In this document: piece after piece, positions 1-6,073 of the stretch | How the letters are laid out: every line of letters begins with the position of its first letter | How positions within the stretch are numbered: the first letter of the stretch is position 1 | Notes under the pieces: model-generated | The model's input: only the letters and a program-made list of their open reading frames with translations | What the model was told of the DNA's origin: nothing | Database searches by the model: none | Translations under genes and position numbers: made by a program | Assembly: GCA_013811765.1 (NCBI GenBank) | Contig: JACCUO010000089.1 | Coordinates: forward strand, 1-7,590 | DNA: 7,590 nucleotides | DNA from: Thermoleophilaceae bacterium | GTDB taxonomy: Bacteria; Actinomycetota; Thermoleophilia; Solirubrobacterales; Thermoleophilaceae | Reading direction: 5' to 3'

Positions 1-383
1 GGGACAAGCTCTACATGGTCGCCGGCTTCATCATCGACTCCTACCGCCACGAGCCCGACCTGATGAAGGTGATCATCGTGGAGGTCACGCGCGCGGCCAA
101 CTCCTTCGGGCGCCTGCACCTCGAGAAGATCCGCGAGGCCTATGCCGGCATCGGGGGAATCGTGGAGGCCGCGCGCGAGGAGGGTGTGTTCAAGGCCGAC
201 ATCCCCGCGGAGTTCGCTGCCATGTGCTTCTACGGCGCGATCGAGCAGCTGCTCTCCGGGTGGATCTTTGACCTCCTCCCCCAGACCGAGCAGGAGTTCG
301 AGGCGGCCAAGGGGCTCGTCGTGGATGCGATCTGCGGGGGCCTCGAGGCCTCGAAGCCAGGTGCCCCGGCCGTGTCTGGTTGA
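1..383 (+). CDS. TetR/AcrR-family transcriptional regulator, C-terminal part (5' truncated)
   Basis: Open from the window edge (first full codon at position 3) to TGA at 381-383, giving about 126 residues. The visible part is all-helical and looks like the ligand-binding/dimerisation half of a TetR repressor. It has a helix with VIIVEVTRAANSF, a helix around LEKIREAYAGI, the phrase AAREEGVFKADIP typical of the turn before the penultimate helix, then FAAMCFYGAIEQLLSGWIF and a last helix EFEAAKGLVVDAICGGL. The DNA-binding helix-turn-helix lies upstream, outside the window. The general shape resembles TetR regulators of fatty-acid metabolism, but the ligand cannot be read from this part. The stop is 8 bases before the next start, so it probably leads the small-membrane-protein operon and may regulate it. 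Family assignment is fairly secure; target and ligand are unknown. Confidence 0.82.
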   Translation, partial: DKLYMVAGFIIDSYRHEPDLMKVIIVEVTRAANSFGRLHLEKIREAYAGIGGIVEAAREEGVFKADIPAEFAAMCFYGAIEQLLSGWIFDLLPQTEQEFEAAKGLVVDAICGGLEASKPGAPAVSG

Positions 384-391
384 ATGATCCG

Positions 392-529
392 ATGGACAAC
401 GACCTCGCGAAGCGGCTCATGTGGACCGGTCTCCTGGCGGGCACCGGGGCGGTTGTCTCGATCGTGGCCAACCGGCTCGCCACGATCATCTGGGTCCGCC
501 TCTTCGACGAGGATCCGCCCGACGCCTGA
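392..529 (+). CDS. Small single-span membrane protein, 45 aa
   Basis: ATG at 392 runs to TGA at 527-529, encoding 45 residues that begin MDNDLAKRLMWTGLLAGTGA. A short charged N-terminus (residues 1-8) is followed by a hydrophobic helix rich in small residues (about 9-34, through VVSIVANRLATIIWVRLF) and an acidic, proline-containing end, DEDPPDA. This layout resembles short actinobacterial envelope proteins of the DUF4235 type, which end in a similar EEPP-like tail, but I do not claim membership. It starts 8 bases after the upstream stop, and its own stop shares a base with the next start (TGATG), so it is translated in a coupled series. No strong Shine-Dalgarno is visible. Coding status rests on the clean fit between two genes and the sensible membrane-protein composition. 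Function is unknown. Confidence 0.68.
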   Translation: MDNDLAKRLMWTGLLAGTGAVVSIVANRLATIIWVRLFDEDPPDA

Positions 530-900
530 TGGAGAGCTCGGCGCGAGGCACGAATTGGCAGGGAGGCCCGTCCCCCTCGGGCGCCGGCCAGGGCGACCCA
601 CCGCCGGCCGGGCTTTCCGGGATCGGGGAGCGGGTCAGGTCCATCGCAAATGAGCGGCTTGGTCCCGATGCGGGCGAGCGGCTCAAGAGTGCCGCGGGAG
701 AGCGGCTGAAGTCGGTCGGGGGCGACCGGTTGCCCTCAGGGGCCGGGGAGCGCCTGCGCAACGCGGCCGGGGGGATGGGCGGCCCGGCGGGTGCGACCGT
801 TCCCGCGCCCCCCTTCGAGGAGCGCCCGGAGCTCTACGTGGGCGCTGCCTTCGCCGGCGGGCTCGTGCTCGCGGGCTTCCTGAGGTTGCTCGGCCGGTGA
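529..900 (+). CDS. Tail-anchored membrane protein with octapeptide repeats (ElaB/YqjD-like layout)
   Basis: The 123-residue protein starts at ATG 529, which overlaps the previous TGA; the frame is open further upstream, but this start is supported by the overlap. Residues 1-32 are Gly/Pro/Ser-rich and probably disordered. Residues 33-80 are six consecutive octapeptides with consensus G-E-R-L-K-S-A-A. Residues 81-95 are a Gly/Pro/Ala linker. Residues 96-123 (FEERPELYVGAAFAGGLVLA, then a short LLGR end) form one C-terminal transmembrane helix with small-residue packing. A soluble charged region followed by a glycine-rich C-terminal anchor with a basic tip is the layout of DUF883/ElaB/YqjD proteins, which in E. 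coli sit beside a DUF1469 gene, as here. Sequence similarity to DUF883 outside the tail is not evident. Likely an inner-membrane protein facing the cytoplasm; role unknown. Confidence 0.75.
   Translation: MESSARGTNWQGGPSPSGAGQGDPPPAGLSGIGERVRSIANERLGPDAGERLKSAAGERLKSVGGDRLPSGAGERLRNAAGGMGGPAGATVPAPPFEERPELYVGAAFAGGLVLAGFLRLLGR
625..768 (+). repeat. Six in-frame 24-bp units encoding octapeptides
   Basis: The units begin at 625, 649, 673, 697, 721 and 745, and translate as GERVRSIA, NERLGPDA, GERLKSAA, GERLKSVG, GDRLPSGA and GERLRNAA. There are no gaps between units. Position 3 (Arg) is invariant, position 2 is Glu/Asp and position 4 is Leu/Val. Codons differ between units (for example CGG or CGC for Arg; CTC, CTG, CTT or TTG for Leu), so the duplication is old and the protein pattern, not the DNA, seems to have been kept. 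Confidence 0.85.
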
Positions 901-1355
901 GCCCGCCGGGGGGCGACAGCTCCGAGAAGTCCCTCGGCGACATCGTCGCAGAGGTCTCCGAGAAGGCTTCGCTGCTCGTCCGTCAGGAGATCGAGCTGGC
1001 CAAGTCCGAGGTCATCGCGAAGGCGAGGACACTCGGGAAGGGCGCGGCCGTGGCCGGGGCGGCGGGCGTGTTCCTCATCTTCGCCGTGATCATGCTGCTC
1101 CAGACGCTCGCCTGGCTGCTGGCGGACGTGTTCGACAACGTCTGGATCGGGTTCGGGATCGTCACTCTGCTGCTGATCGTGATGGGCGTACTCGCCGGGC
1201 TTCAGGCCAAGAAGTGGCTGTCCACCGGCGCCCCGACCCCCGATGCGGCCATCCAGGAGGCCAAGATCACCCGCCAGACGCTCGAGCGGCAGGGCATTCA
1301 GCGCGATCAGCTCGGGCGCTCGCTCGACAGAACGAAGGAGGAGGCGAATCCCTGA
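897..1355 (+). CDS. Phage_holin_3_6 / DUF1469 family membrane protein (YqjE-like)
   Basis: The 152-residue protein starts at GTG 897, overlapping the upstream TGA (GTGA). The N-terminal cytoplasmic helix contains GDIVAEVSEKASLLVRQEIE followed by LAKSEV, the conserved opening of the DUF1469/Phage_holin_3_6 family. Two transmembrane helices follow: about residues 51-78 (AAVAGAAGVFLIFAVIMLLQ onward) and 82-104 (VWIGFGIVTLLLIVMGVLAG). A charged C-terminal coiled segment (about 116-152) contains ITRQTLERQGIQRDQLGRSL. Despite the Pfam name, chromosomal members are not lysis holins; E. coli YqjE is an inner-membrane protein of unclear function encoded beside YqjD. The neighbours here match that arrangement. 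Family assignment is confident; molecular role is not known. Confidence 0.9.
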   Translation: MSPPGGDSSEKSLGDIVAEVSEKASLLVRQEIELAKSEVIAKARTLGKGAAVAGAAGVFLIFAVIMLLQTLAWLLADVFDNVWIGFGIVTLLLIVMGVLAGLQAKKWLSTGAPTPDAAIQEAKITRQTLERQGIQRDQLGRSLDRTKEEANP

Positions 1356-1597
1356 TGGCGTCGAGCCTGCCCGCAAATCGCAGCCCCGAGCAGATCCGCA
1401 GCTCGATCGAGGCCACTCGTCAGGAGCTCGCCTTCTCGGTCAACGACCTGCGCTCCAAGGTCACCCAGCTGGCGGACTGGCGCCGGCAGCTGATCGACAA
1501 CCGCCAGACGGCGCTGATCGGGGCCGGCGTGGCAGGGTTCGTGATCGGCGGCGGGGTGGCAGCCACGTTCTCGCTGCTCAAGCGCCGCCGCCGCTGA
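1355..1597 (+). CDS. DUF3618 family membrane protein
   Basis: Eighty residues from ATG 1355, which overlaps the preceding TGA. A strong Shine-Dalgarno, GAAGGAGGAGG, lies at 1334-1344, inside the upstream gene, and supports this start. The N-terminal half holds the DUF3618 signature, an amphipathic helix with PEQIRSSIEATRQELAFSV then NDLRSKV (about residues 10-36). A transmembrane helix (about 52-75, TALIGAGVAGFVIGGGVAAT) and a basic KRRRR tail close the protein. DUF3618 proteins are common in actinobacteria and proteobacteria next to DUF1469 genes, as here, and are presumed to be envelope or stress-related; no biochemical function is established. It is the last gene of the operon and converges on the AI-2E permease gene with 16 bases between stops. 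Confidence 0.9.
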   Translation: MASSLPANRSPEQIRSSIEATRQELAFSVNDLRSKVTQLADWRRQLIDNRQTALIGAGVAGFVIGGGVAATFSLLKRRRR

Positions 1598-1613
1598 GCC
1601 TGAGCAAAAAGGC

Positions 1614-2744
1614 CTAGGCCGGCGCCGTTCCCTCGATCGGCCCCGGGCCGGCTGATGGCCCTTCGGGCGGCGTCTCAGGCGGGGGCTCAGGCGCAGGGCG
1701 AGGGTTGATGTCCCGGTACTCGGCGTACTCCCTGATCGCGATCTGAAGCGAGGCCGCCACCGGCACGGCCACGAGCGCTCCGAGTACGCCCAGGAGTGCC
1801 GCGCCGAACAGCACCGCGACCACCACGAGGAACGGGTTGATGTTGACCGCTCGCTTCTGGATCTGCGGCTGTATCAGGTTGTTCTCGACCTGCTGGTAGA
1901 TGATCGAGAAGATCACCCAGACGATCGTGGCGGTCGGAAAGTCGGAGAACAGCGTGACGACGGCAACGACCACGGCGCCGATCGTTGCTCCGATCAGCGG
2001 GATGAGGTCCAGGAAGAAGACGATCACGGCCAGCGGGGCGGCGAACGGCACCCCGAGGATCGTGAGCACGAGGTAGGAGAGCAGTCCCGCCAGGGTCGCC
2101 TGTGCGAGTGCGCCGGCGACATAGTTGCCCACCGCCTTGGCCGCCCGTCCGAGAACGCGGTCGATCCGCCTTGCCCGGTCCTCGGGCAGGAACCTCAAAC
2201 CGGCGTCGATCCACCTCCTGCCGCTACCGAGCATGAACGCCGTGAGGATCAGGATCGTGACGAGGGCAAAGATCGAGTTGACGATCCCGAGGCCGACGTC
2301 CCGCAGGGTCGAGGCGGCTCCACCGAGCTTGCGGGGCAGCTTCTCCGCCTCACCCTGGAGCGTTTGGGTTACGTCGTAGTCCTTGTTGATGTTGCGCAGT
2401 GTCTCGTTGTCGTTCACGAACCGCGTGATGTCGCGTGCGTACTGGGGTGCGTTCTGCGCGAGGTTGTTTCCTTCCTCGACGAGCGGCGGGACGATCAGGG
2501 CCCCGAGGGCGAAAGGCACCGCCAGCACTCCGAGGTACACGAGCGTGATCGCAAACCCGCGCTTCATGCGCTGGTCCAGGAAGTTGACCGGTCCCGACAG
2601 AGCGACCGCGAGGAAGGTGGCCACCAGGAGCCAGCCGATCGGCCCGCGCAGCAGGTACACGAGGTAGAAGCCGATCCCGAGCGCGACCACGATCAGGACC
2701 GTTCGGGCCACGACGCGGGGAGACGGAGGGTCGGGTGCGGCCAC
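1614..2744 (-). CDS. AI-2E family transporter (PF01594-type permease)
   Basis: The 376-residue polytopic membrane protein reads from GTG 2744 to a TAG at 1614-1616. The frame is open back to 3188, but that extension lies inside degV and has shadow-like composition. GTG 2744 is the best in-frame start after the degV stop, although no clear Shine-Dalgarno precedes it; an ATT at 2786 behind GGGAGGAG is a less likely alternative. Family hallmarks are N-terminal helix pairs (RTVLIVVALGIGFYLVYLLR), a long soluble helical region (residues about 90-160), the motif DLIPLIGATIG, the box QQVENNLIQPQIQKRAVNIN, and a final hairpin with LLGVLGALVAVPVAAS. A Pro/Glu/Gly-rich tail of about 30 residues follows. 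Members include TqsA (AI-2 export), Na+/H+ antiporters and many of unknown substrate, so quorum signalling should not be assumed. Probably cotranscribed with degV, 62 bases upstream. Confidence 0.88.
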   Translation of the reverse strand: MAAPDPPSPRVVARTVLIVVALGIGFYLVYLLRGPIGWLLVATFLAVALSGPVNFLDQRMKRGFAITLVYLGVLAVPFALGALIVPPLVEEGNNLAQNAPQYARDITRFVNDNETLRNINKDYDVTQTLQGEAEKLPRKLGGAASTLRDVGLGIVNSIFALVTILILTAFMLGSGRRWIDAGLRFLPEDRARRIDRVLGRAAKAVGNYVAGALAQATLAGLLSYLVLTILGVPFAAPLAVIVFFLDLIPLIGATIGAVVVAVVTLFSDFPTATIVWVIFSIIYQQVENNLIQPQIQKRAVNINPFLVVVAVLFGAALLGVLGALVAVPVAASLQIAIREYAEYRDINPRPAPEPPPETPPEGPSAGPGPIEGTAPA

Positions 2745-2806
2745 CGGTCTGGATTCTGGCCGCAGACCCGGACGGCGCGGAGGAATGCGCTCCTCCCGCG
2801 GAGCCT

Positions 2807-3676
2807 TTACGCGAGAAAGCGGTCGGGAACGGTCGCCAACCCGAGCATCCCCGGGCCGGCATGCACGCTCATCACCGGTCCCAGTTCGCTCACGAACTCC
2901 GGCTCGCGGTCGAAGATGTCGCGGCACCGGTCCACAAGTCGCTGTCCCTGGTCGGGCGCGGCGCAGTGCTGGACCGTCCAGCCGTCCGCCCCGCAGTCGT
3001 GTCGCTGCTGCGCATAGTCGACCAGCCGTTCGAACATCCGCGCGCTCGTTCGCACCCGCTCGACGGGGGCCATCTCGCTCTCGATGGTGAGGATCGGCTT
3101 GACCTTGAGCGTTGACCCGATCCAGGCACTCGCCGCTCCGATCCGCCCGCCGCGCCTGAGGAACTCGAGCGTGTCGAGCGCGAACCACATCTTGAGCTCC
3201 GCCCGCGCATCAGTCACCTCCTTCTCCACCGCGTCCAGGTCAAGGCCCCGGGCGGCCGCACGGGCTGCGACCAGGGCCATCAGGCCGAGGGCCCCGGCAG
3301 CGGTCTTCGAGTCCACGACTCGGACGCGCTCGCCGCCCTTCCCCTCGCGCTCGAGTTGCCGGGCCGCCTGCCGCGCGGCGCCCGCCGTGCCGGAGAGCCC
3401 CTCGGAGATGTGCACCGAGACCACGTCCTTGCGGTCAGCGAGCAGCGGCTCGTAGGCGGCCACGAAGTCGCCCACCGACGGCTGGGAGGTCGTGGGCACC
3501 GAATCCCCGCTGCGCAGCTCCTCGAAGAAGGCGGGAAAGTCCTTGATCGCGGACTCCGGGTCGGTGCGATCGGCGCCGAAGATGACGTAGAGCGACACGA
3601 CGGTGATCGCCTCGCGCCCCGCCACCTCCGTGGGCAGGTAGGCGGTGGTGTCTGTCACAACGGCGACGGGGGACAT
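2807..3676 (-). CDS. DegV family fatty-acid-binding protein
   Basis: A 289-residue protein, the usual DegV length. I chose ATG 3676 because the protein then begins MSPVAVVTDTTAYLP, matching the DegV N-terminal TDS/TxxLP strand, and because a -10-like hexamer lies 8 bases upstream; an ATG at 3724 would add 16 unlikely residues. Other family features are TSQPS at 63-67, SEGLSGTAGAAR around 91-102, VDSKTAAGALGL, FALDTLEFLRRGGRIGAASA, the KPIL segment, and a C-terminal HAGPGMLG motif. DegV proteins bind a single acyl chain; in Gram-positive bacteria the FakB subset presents fatty acids to the kinase FakA, but no fakA (DhaK/DhaL-like) gene is in the window. It precedes the AI-2E permease on the same strand and diverges from the SDR gene. 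Confidence 0.93.
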   Translation of the reverse strand: MSPVAVVTDTTAYLPTEVAGREAITVVSLYVIFGADRTDPESAIKDFPAFFEELRSGDSVPTTSQPSVGDFVAAYEPLLADRKDVVSVHISEGLSGTAGAARQAARQLEREGKGGERVRVVDSKTAAGALGLMALVAARAAARGLDLDAVEKEVTDARAELKMWFALDTLEFLRRGGRIGAASAWIGSTLKVKPILTIESEMAPVERVRTSARMFERLVDYAQQRHDCGADGWTVQHCAAPDQGQRLVDRCRDIFDREPEFVSELGPVMSVHAGPGMLGLATVPDRFLA

Positions 3677-3684
3677 CGGCGCGC

Positions 3685-3690
3685 ACCCTA
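3685..3690 (-). promoter_or_regulatory. Putative -10 hexamer of degV (leaderless start)
   Basis: Read on the minus strand the hexamer is TAGGGT, and 8 bases separate it from the degV ATG at 3676. Transcription would begin at or within a base or two of the start codon. No convincing -35 is seen. It mirrors the plus-strand hexamer at 3725-3730. Confidence 0.5.
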
Positions 3691-3724
3691 CCGGCGAGTG
3701 CCGGCCGAGCGCGTGTTGCGCCAC

Positions 3725-3730
3725 TAGACT
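3725..3730 (+). promoter_or_regulatory. Putative -10 hexamer of the SDR gene (leaderless start)
   Basis: TAGACT lies 8 bases before GTG 3739, and no Shine-Dalgarno fits in between, as expected for a leaderless transcript. The divergent degV promoter on the other strand has the same spacing, which makes both calls more credible. Confidence 0.55.
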
Positions 3731-3738
3731 CGGCGGCA

Positions 3739-4827
3739 GTGGCGAAGACGTTGCTCACCGGCGCGACGGGCTTCATCGGCTCTCACCTCGCCCGCCGCCT
3801 CGCCGAGCGGGGCGATGACCTCCGCGTAACCGTGCGCGAGGGCTCGGACACCCTCGCGATCGATGATCTCGACGTGGAGCGCGTGCGCTGCGACATCCTC
3901 GATCGCCGCGCGGTCAGGCGGGCGCTGAAGGGGGTCGGGCGGGTCTTTCACGCAGCCGGGATGACCTCGATGCGTCCGCAGGACCGGGAGCGCCTGTTCG
4001 AGGTCAACGTGGGCGGGGCGCGCACGGTGCTCGGGGAGTGCCTGAGGGCAGACGTCGCCCGGGTGGTCTTCACCTCGAACGCCGCGGCGCTCGGGCCCGC
4101 CGCGCGTGGCCAGACCGCCGACGAGGCTCAGCTGTTCACAGCGGGTCACCTGGGCATCCCGTACGTGAACTCCGTCCATGAGGCAGAGGTCGAGGCGATC
4201 CGGCTCGCCGCGAAGGGACTGCCGCTCGTGTGCGTCAACCCGTCGGTCGCCTTCGGCCCAGGCGACACGCACGTGACCTCCACCCGCCTCGTGCGCAGCT
4301 TCCTACTCGGCCGCGTGCCGGCCTACGCCGACGGCGGCCTCAACGTGGTCGACGTGAGAGACGTGGCCTCGGGGCATCTTCTGGCCGATCAGCACGGCAC
4401 GGTCGGAGAGCGCTACATCCTCGGAGGCCGAAACTTCACCTTCGAGCGACTGTTCGCCGACCTTGGCCGCATCAGCGGCGTCGAGCCTCCGCTGAGGGTG
4501 CCGCGCGGAATCGCCGCCGTCGCCGCTTCGGTGCTGCACATCGGCCCCGGGCACACCACGTTGTCTCCGGGGGAGGTCCTGGCCGCGAGCCAGTTCTGGA
4601 CCTACCGGTCCACCAAGGCAAAGCGCGACCTGGGCTGGAAGGCGCGGGCGCACGAGGAGACCCTCGAGGCCACGGTGAGCTGGTACCAGGAACGCGAGCG
4701 CGAGCGTATCGTGCGCGGCCGGCGCTCGCAGCAGCTCCAGTACCGGGTCGCCGGTGCGGCGATCTCGGTGGGTGAGGGGATGGCGGGCGCAGCCGGGCGC
4801 GTGCTGCGGGGTCTCGGGGGGCTGTAG
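3739..4827 (+). CDS. Extended SDR, NAD(P)-dependent epimerase/dehydratase-like
   Basis: The 362-residue protein starts at GTG 3739; residues 7-14 are TGATGFIG, the extended-SDR Rossmann glycine motif, so the start cannot lie much further downstream. The acidic CDILD motif after the second strand, FHAAG, and FTSNAAALG with the catalytic Ser position at 113 follow. The usual YxxSK is YVNSV (Tyr142, Val146), so the catalytic Lys is replaced. The substrate-side region has VNPSVAFGPGD, then VVDVRDVASGHLLA, and SKAK-like RSTKAKRDLGWK near residue 290-300. The closest general group is dihydroflavonol-reductase/3-beta-HSD/HpnA-like SDRs acting on sugars, sterols or isoprenoids. A C-terminal extension of about 40 residues with an Arg-rich stretch and a glycine-rich amphipathic end may contact the membrane. 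It stands alone on its transcript. The family is sure; the substrate is unknown and activity is doubtful. Confidence 0.88.
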   Translation: MAKTLLTGATGFIGSHLARRLAERGDDLRVTVREGSDTLAIDDLDVERVRCDILDRRAVRRALKGVGRVFHAAGMTSMRPQDRERLFEVNVGGARTVLGECLRADVARVVFTSNAAALGPAARGQTADEAQLFTAGHLGIPYVNSVHEAEVEAIRLAAKGLPLVCVNPSVAFGPGDTHVTSTRLVRSFLLGRVPAYADGGLNVVDVRDVASGHLLADQHGTVGERYILGGRNFTFERLFADLGRISGVEPPLRVPRGIAAVAASVLHIGPGHTTLSPGEVLAASQFWTYRSTKAKRDLGWKARAHEETLEATVSWYQERERERIVRGRRSQQLQYRVAGAAISVGEGMAGAAGRVLRGLGGL

Positions 4828-4836
4828 CGCAGACGA

Positions 4837-4858
4837 GCCCGGCATCGGCGGGCCCCTT
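4837..4858 (+). terminator. Weak hairpin after the SDR gene
   Basis: GCCCG at 4837-4841 can pair with CGGGC at 4849-4853 around a 7-base loop, followed by CCCTT. The stem is short and the T-run minimal, so this could be a weak terminator or chance in GC-rich DNA. Confidence 0.25.
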
Positions 4859-4958
4859 GCCGGCCGTATTTGCGACGATGCAAGCCCTACTTGCCCGACC
4901 CGCGGCATAAGCGAACCGAGCGCCCCGGGGCGTTGGAGGCGGACTGATTCCTGCGACT

Positions 4959-6062
4959 GTGAGTTCCCACGACATGAGGCACCCAGCCATGCAGCACCTG
5001 AGTGCCGCGGATATCGACGGGATCGCTCGGGACTTCGATGCCATCCATCGCGAGGTCCGGGCGGACCTCAACGGTGATGACGCGGCCTACATCCGGCGCG
5101 TCATAAAGGCTCAGCGCGGCTTGGACGTCGGTGGACGGGCCCTGCTGCTCTTCTCACGTTTTCCGCCCGCCTTCGTGGGGGGGACCATCCTCCTCTCGGT
5201 ATCGAAGATCCTGGACAACCTGGAGATCGGCCACAACATCATGCACGGCCAATGGGACTGGATGCAAGATGCCGAGATCCACTCCTCCCGGTGGCAATGG
5301 GATTCCGTGTCACCCGAAAAGTCCTGGAAAAAAGCTCACAACTTTCAACATCACACCTACACGAACGTGCTGGGCAAGGACCGGGACCTCGGCTACTCGG
5401 CGTTGCGCGTGCATGCCGATCAGCCGTGGCACCCGGTCTACCTGACCCAGCCCATCTACGCCATCGGAATGGCCGCGTCGTTCGAGTGGGGCATCGCGCT
5501 CTATGACCTGGATCTCGGCGGAGTTCGCCGTGGGACCAAGGAGTGGTCCGAGGCCAAGCCCGAACTCATCGCACTCGGCCGCAAGGCATGGCGTCAGGTC
5601 GGCAAGGACTTCGTCCTCCTGCCGCTGCTGGCGGGGAAATCGGCACGCAGGACGACGTTGCTGGGCATCGTTCTGGCGAACATCGTGCGCAACGTCTGGA
5701 CCCAGACGATCACGTTCTGCGGCCATTTGCCGGACGGTGCCGAGACCTTCACCCAGGAGCAGTTTGAGAATGAGAGCCGTGGGGGCCGTCATGTTCGCCA
5801 GCTCTTGGGATCTTGCAACCTCGACGGCAGCCGGCTCTTCCATCTCATGACCGGCCACCTGTCGTTTCAGATTGAGCATCACCTGTTCCCGGCGCTACCC
5901 AGTCACCGTCTCCGCGAGGTCGCGCCCCGTGTGCGCGCCGTTTGCGAGCGCTACGGCCTTCCCTACTCAAGCGGCCCCCTCGGCCGTCAGTACCTGTCGG
6001 CGGGCAAGAAGATCGTGCGCTTTGCCTTCCCAACCGGCCGGAATCAACCGCGAACTCTCTAA
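4959..6062 (+). CDS. Membrane acyl (fatty acid) desaturase, DesA3-like
   Basis: The 367-residue integral membrane di-iron desaturase should use O2 and reduced electron carrier to place a double bond in an acyl-CoA or acyl-lipid. All three histidine boxes are present: HNIMH (92-96), HNFQHH (127-132) and QIEHH (304-308), plus an FCGH histidine before the third box. The N-terminus (HLSAADIDGIARDFDAI, then YIRRVIKAQR) and GHNIMHGQWDWM match the mycobacterial DesA3-type acyl-CoA desaturases as I remember them. The start is uncertain: GTG 4959, ATG 4974 and ATG 4989 are all in frame, and 4989 has a GAGG at 4976-4979 in good position. No ferredoxin or oxidoreductase partner is nearby. Codons such as AAA, TTT, CAA and CAT cluster around 5310-5360, which is less GC-biased than the neighbours. 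The 131 bases upstream contain no gene. Confidence 0.93.
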   Translation: MSSHDMRHPAMQHLSAADIDGIARDFDAIHREVRADLNGDDAAYIRRVIKAQRGLDVGGRALLLFSRFPPAFVGGTILLSVSKILDNLEIGHNIMHGQWDWMQDAEIHSSRWQWDSVSPEKSWKKAHNFQHHTYTNVLGKDRDLGYSALRVHADQPWHPVYLTQPIYAIGMAASFEWGIALYDLDLGGVRRGTKEWSEAKPELIALGRKAWRQVGKDFVLLPLLAGKSARRTTLLGIVLANIVRNVWTQTITFCGHLPDGAETFTQEQFENESRGGRHVRQLLGSCNLDGSRLFHLMTGHLSFQIEHHLFPALPSHRLREVAPRVRAVCERYGLPYSSGPLGRQYLSAGKKIVRFAFPTGRNQPRTL

Positions 6063-6065
6063 GCT
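6060..6065 (+). promoter_or_regulatory. Putative -10 hexamer overlapping the desaturase stop
   Basis: TAAGCT, whose first three bases are the desaturase TAA, lies 8 bases before ATG 6074. This is the same spacing as for degV and the SDR gene, and suggests a separate, leaderless transcript for the small ORFs downstream. Confidence 0.45.
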
Positions 6066-6073
6066 GGGGACGG

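Noticed and set aside
384..653. Plus-strand 89-codon frame beginning ATGATCCGATGG right after the TetR stop
   Set aside because: It has Ser/Arg/Gly-rich shadow composition and overlaps two better-supported genes (392-529 and 529-900) in other frames.
897..1355. Interpreting the Phage_holin_3_6 protein as a prophage lysis gene
   Set aside because: No endolysin, structural or integrase genes nearby; the DUF3618 and YqjD-like neighbours indicate the chromosomal YqjE-type context.
834..1376. Minus-strand 180-codon frame opposite the DUF1469 gene
   Set aside because: Charged, low-complexity antisense shadow with no recognisable domain; the plus-strand gene is a clear family member.
1611..1620. 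Perfect palindrome GGCCTAGGCC at the DUF3618/AI-2E junction, preceded by AAAAA
   Set aside because: No loop and no trailing T-run in the right place on either strand; GC-rich palindromes of this length are common here, so it is not called a terminator.
2745..3188. N-terminal extension of the AI-2E permease frame
   Set aside because: It lies inside degV on the same strand in another frame, is Arg-rich with no family match, and would add about 150 residues to a protein already of normal length.
3724..4272. Minus-strand 182-codon frame opposite the SDR gene
   Set aside because: Antisense shadow typical of high-GC genes; composition is not protein-like and the SDR frame is well supported.
4921..4932. 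12-base palindrome CGCCCCGGGGCG upstream of the desaturase
   Set aside because: It could be an operator, but only C and G are involved in GC-rich DNA and no second copy is seen in the window.
5127..5347. Second histidine box HNFQHH considered as an unusual variant
   Set aside because: This HxxxHH arrangement is normal for DesA3-type membrane desaturases, so it is not odd.
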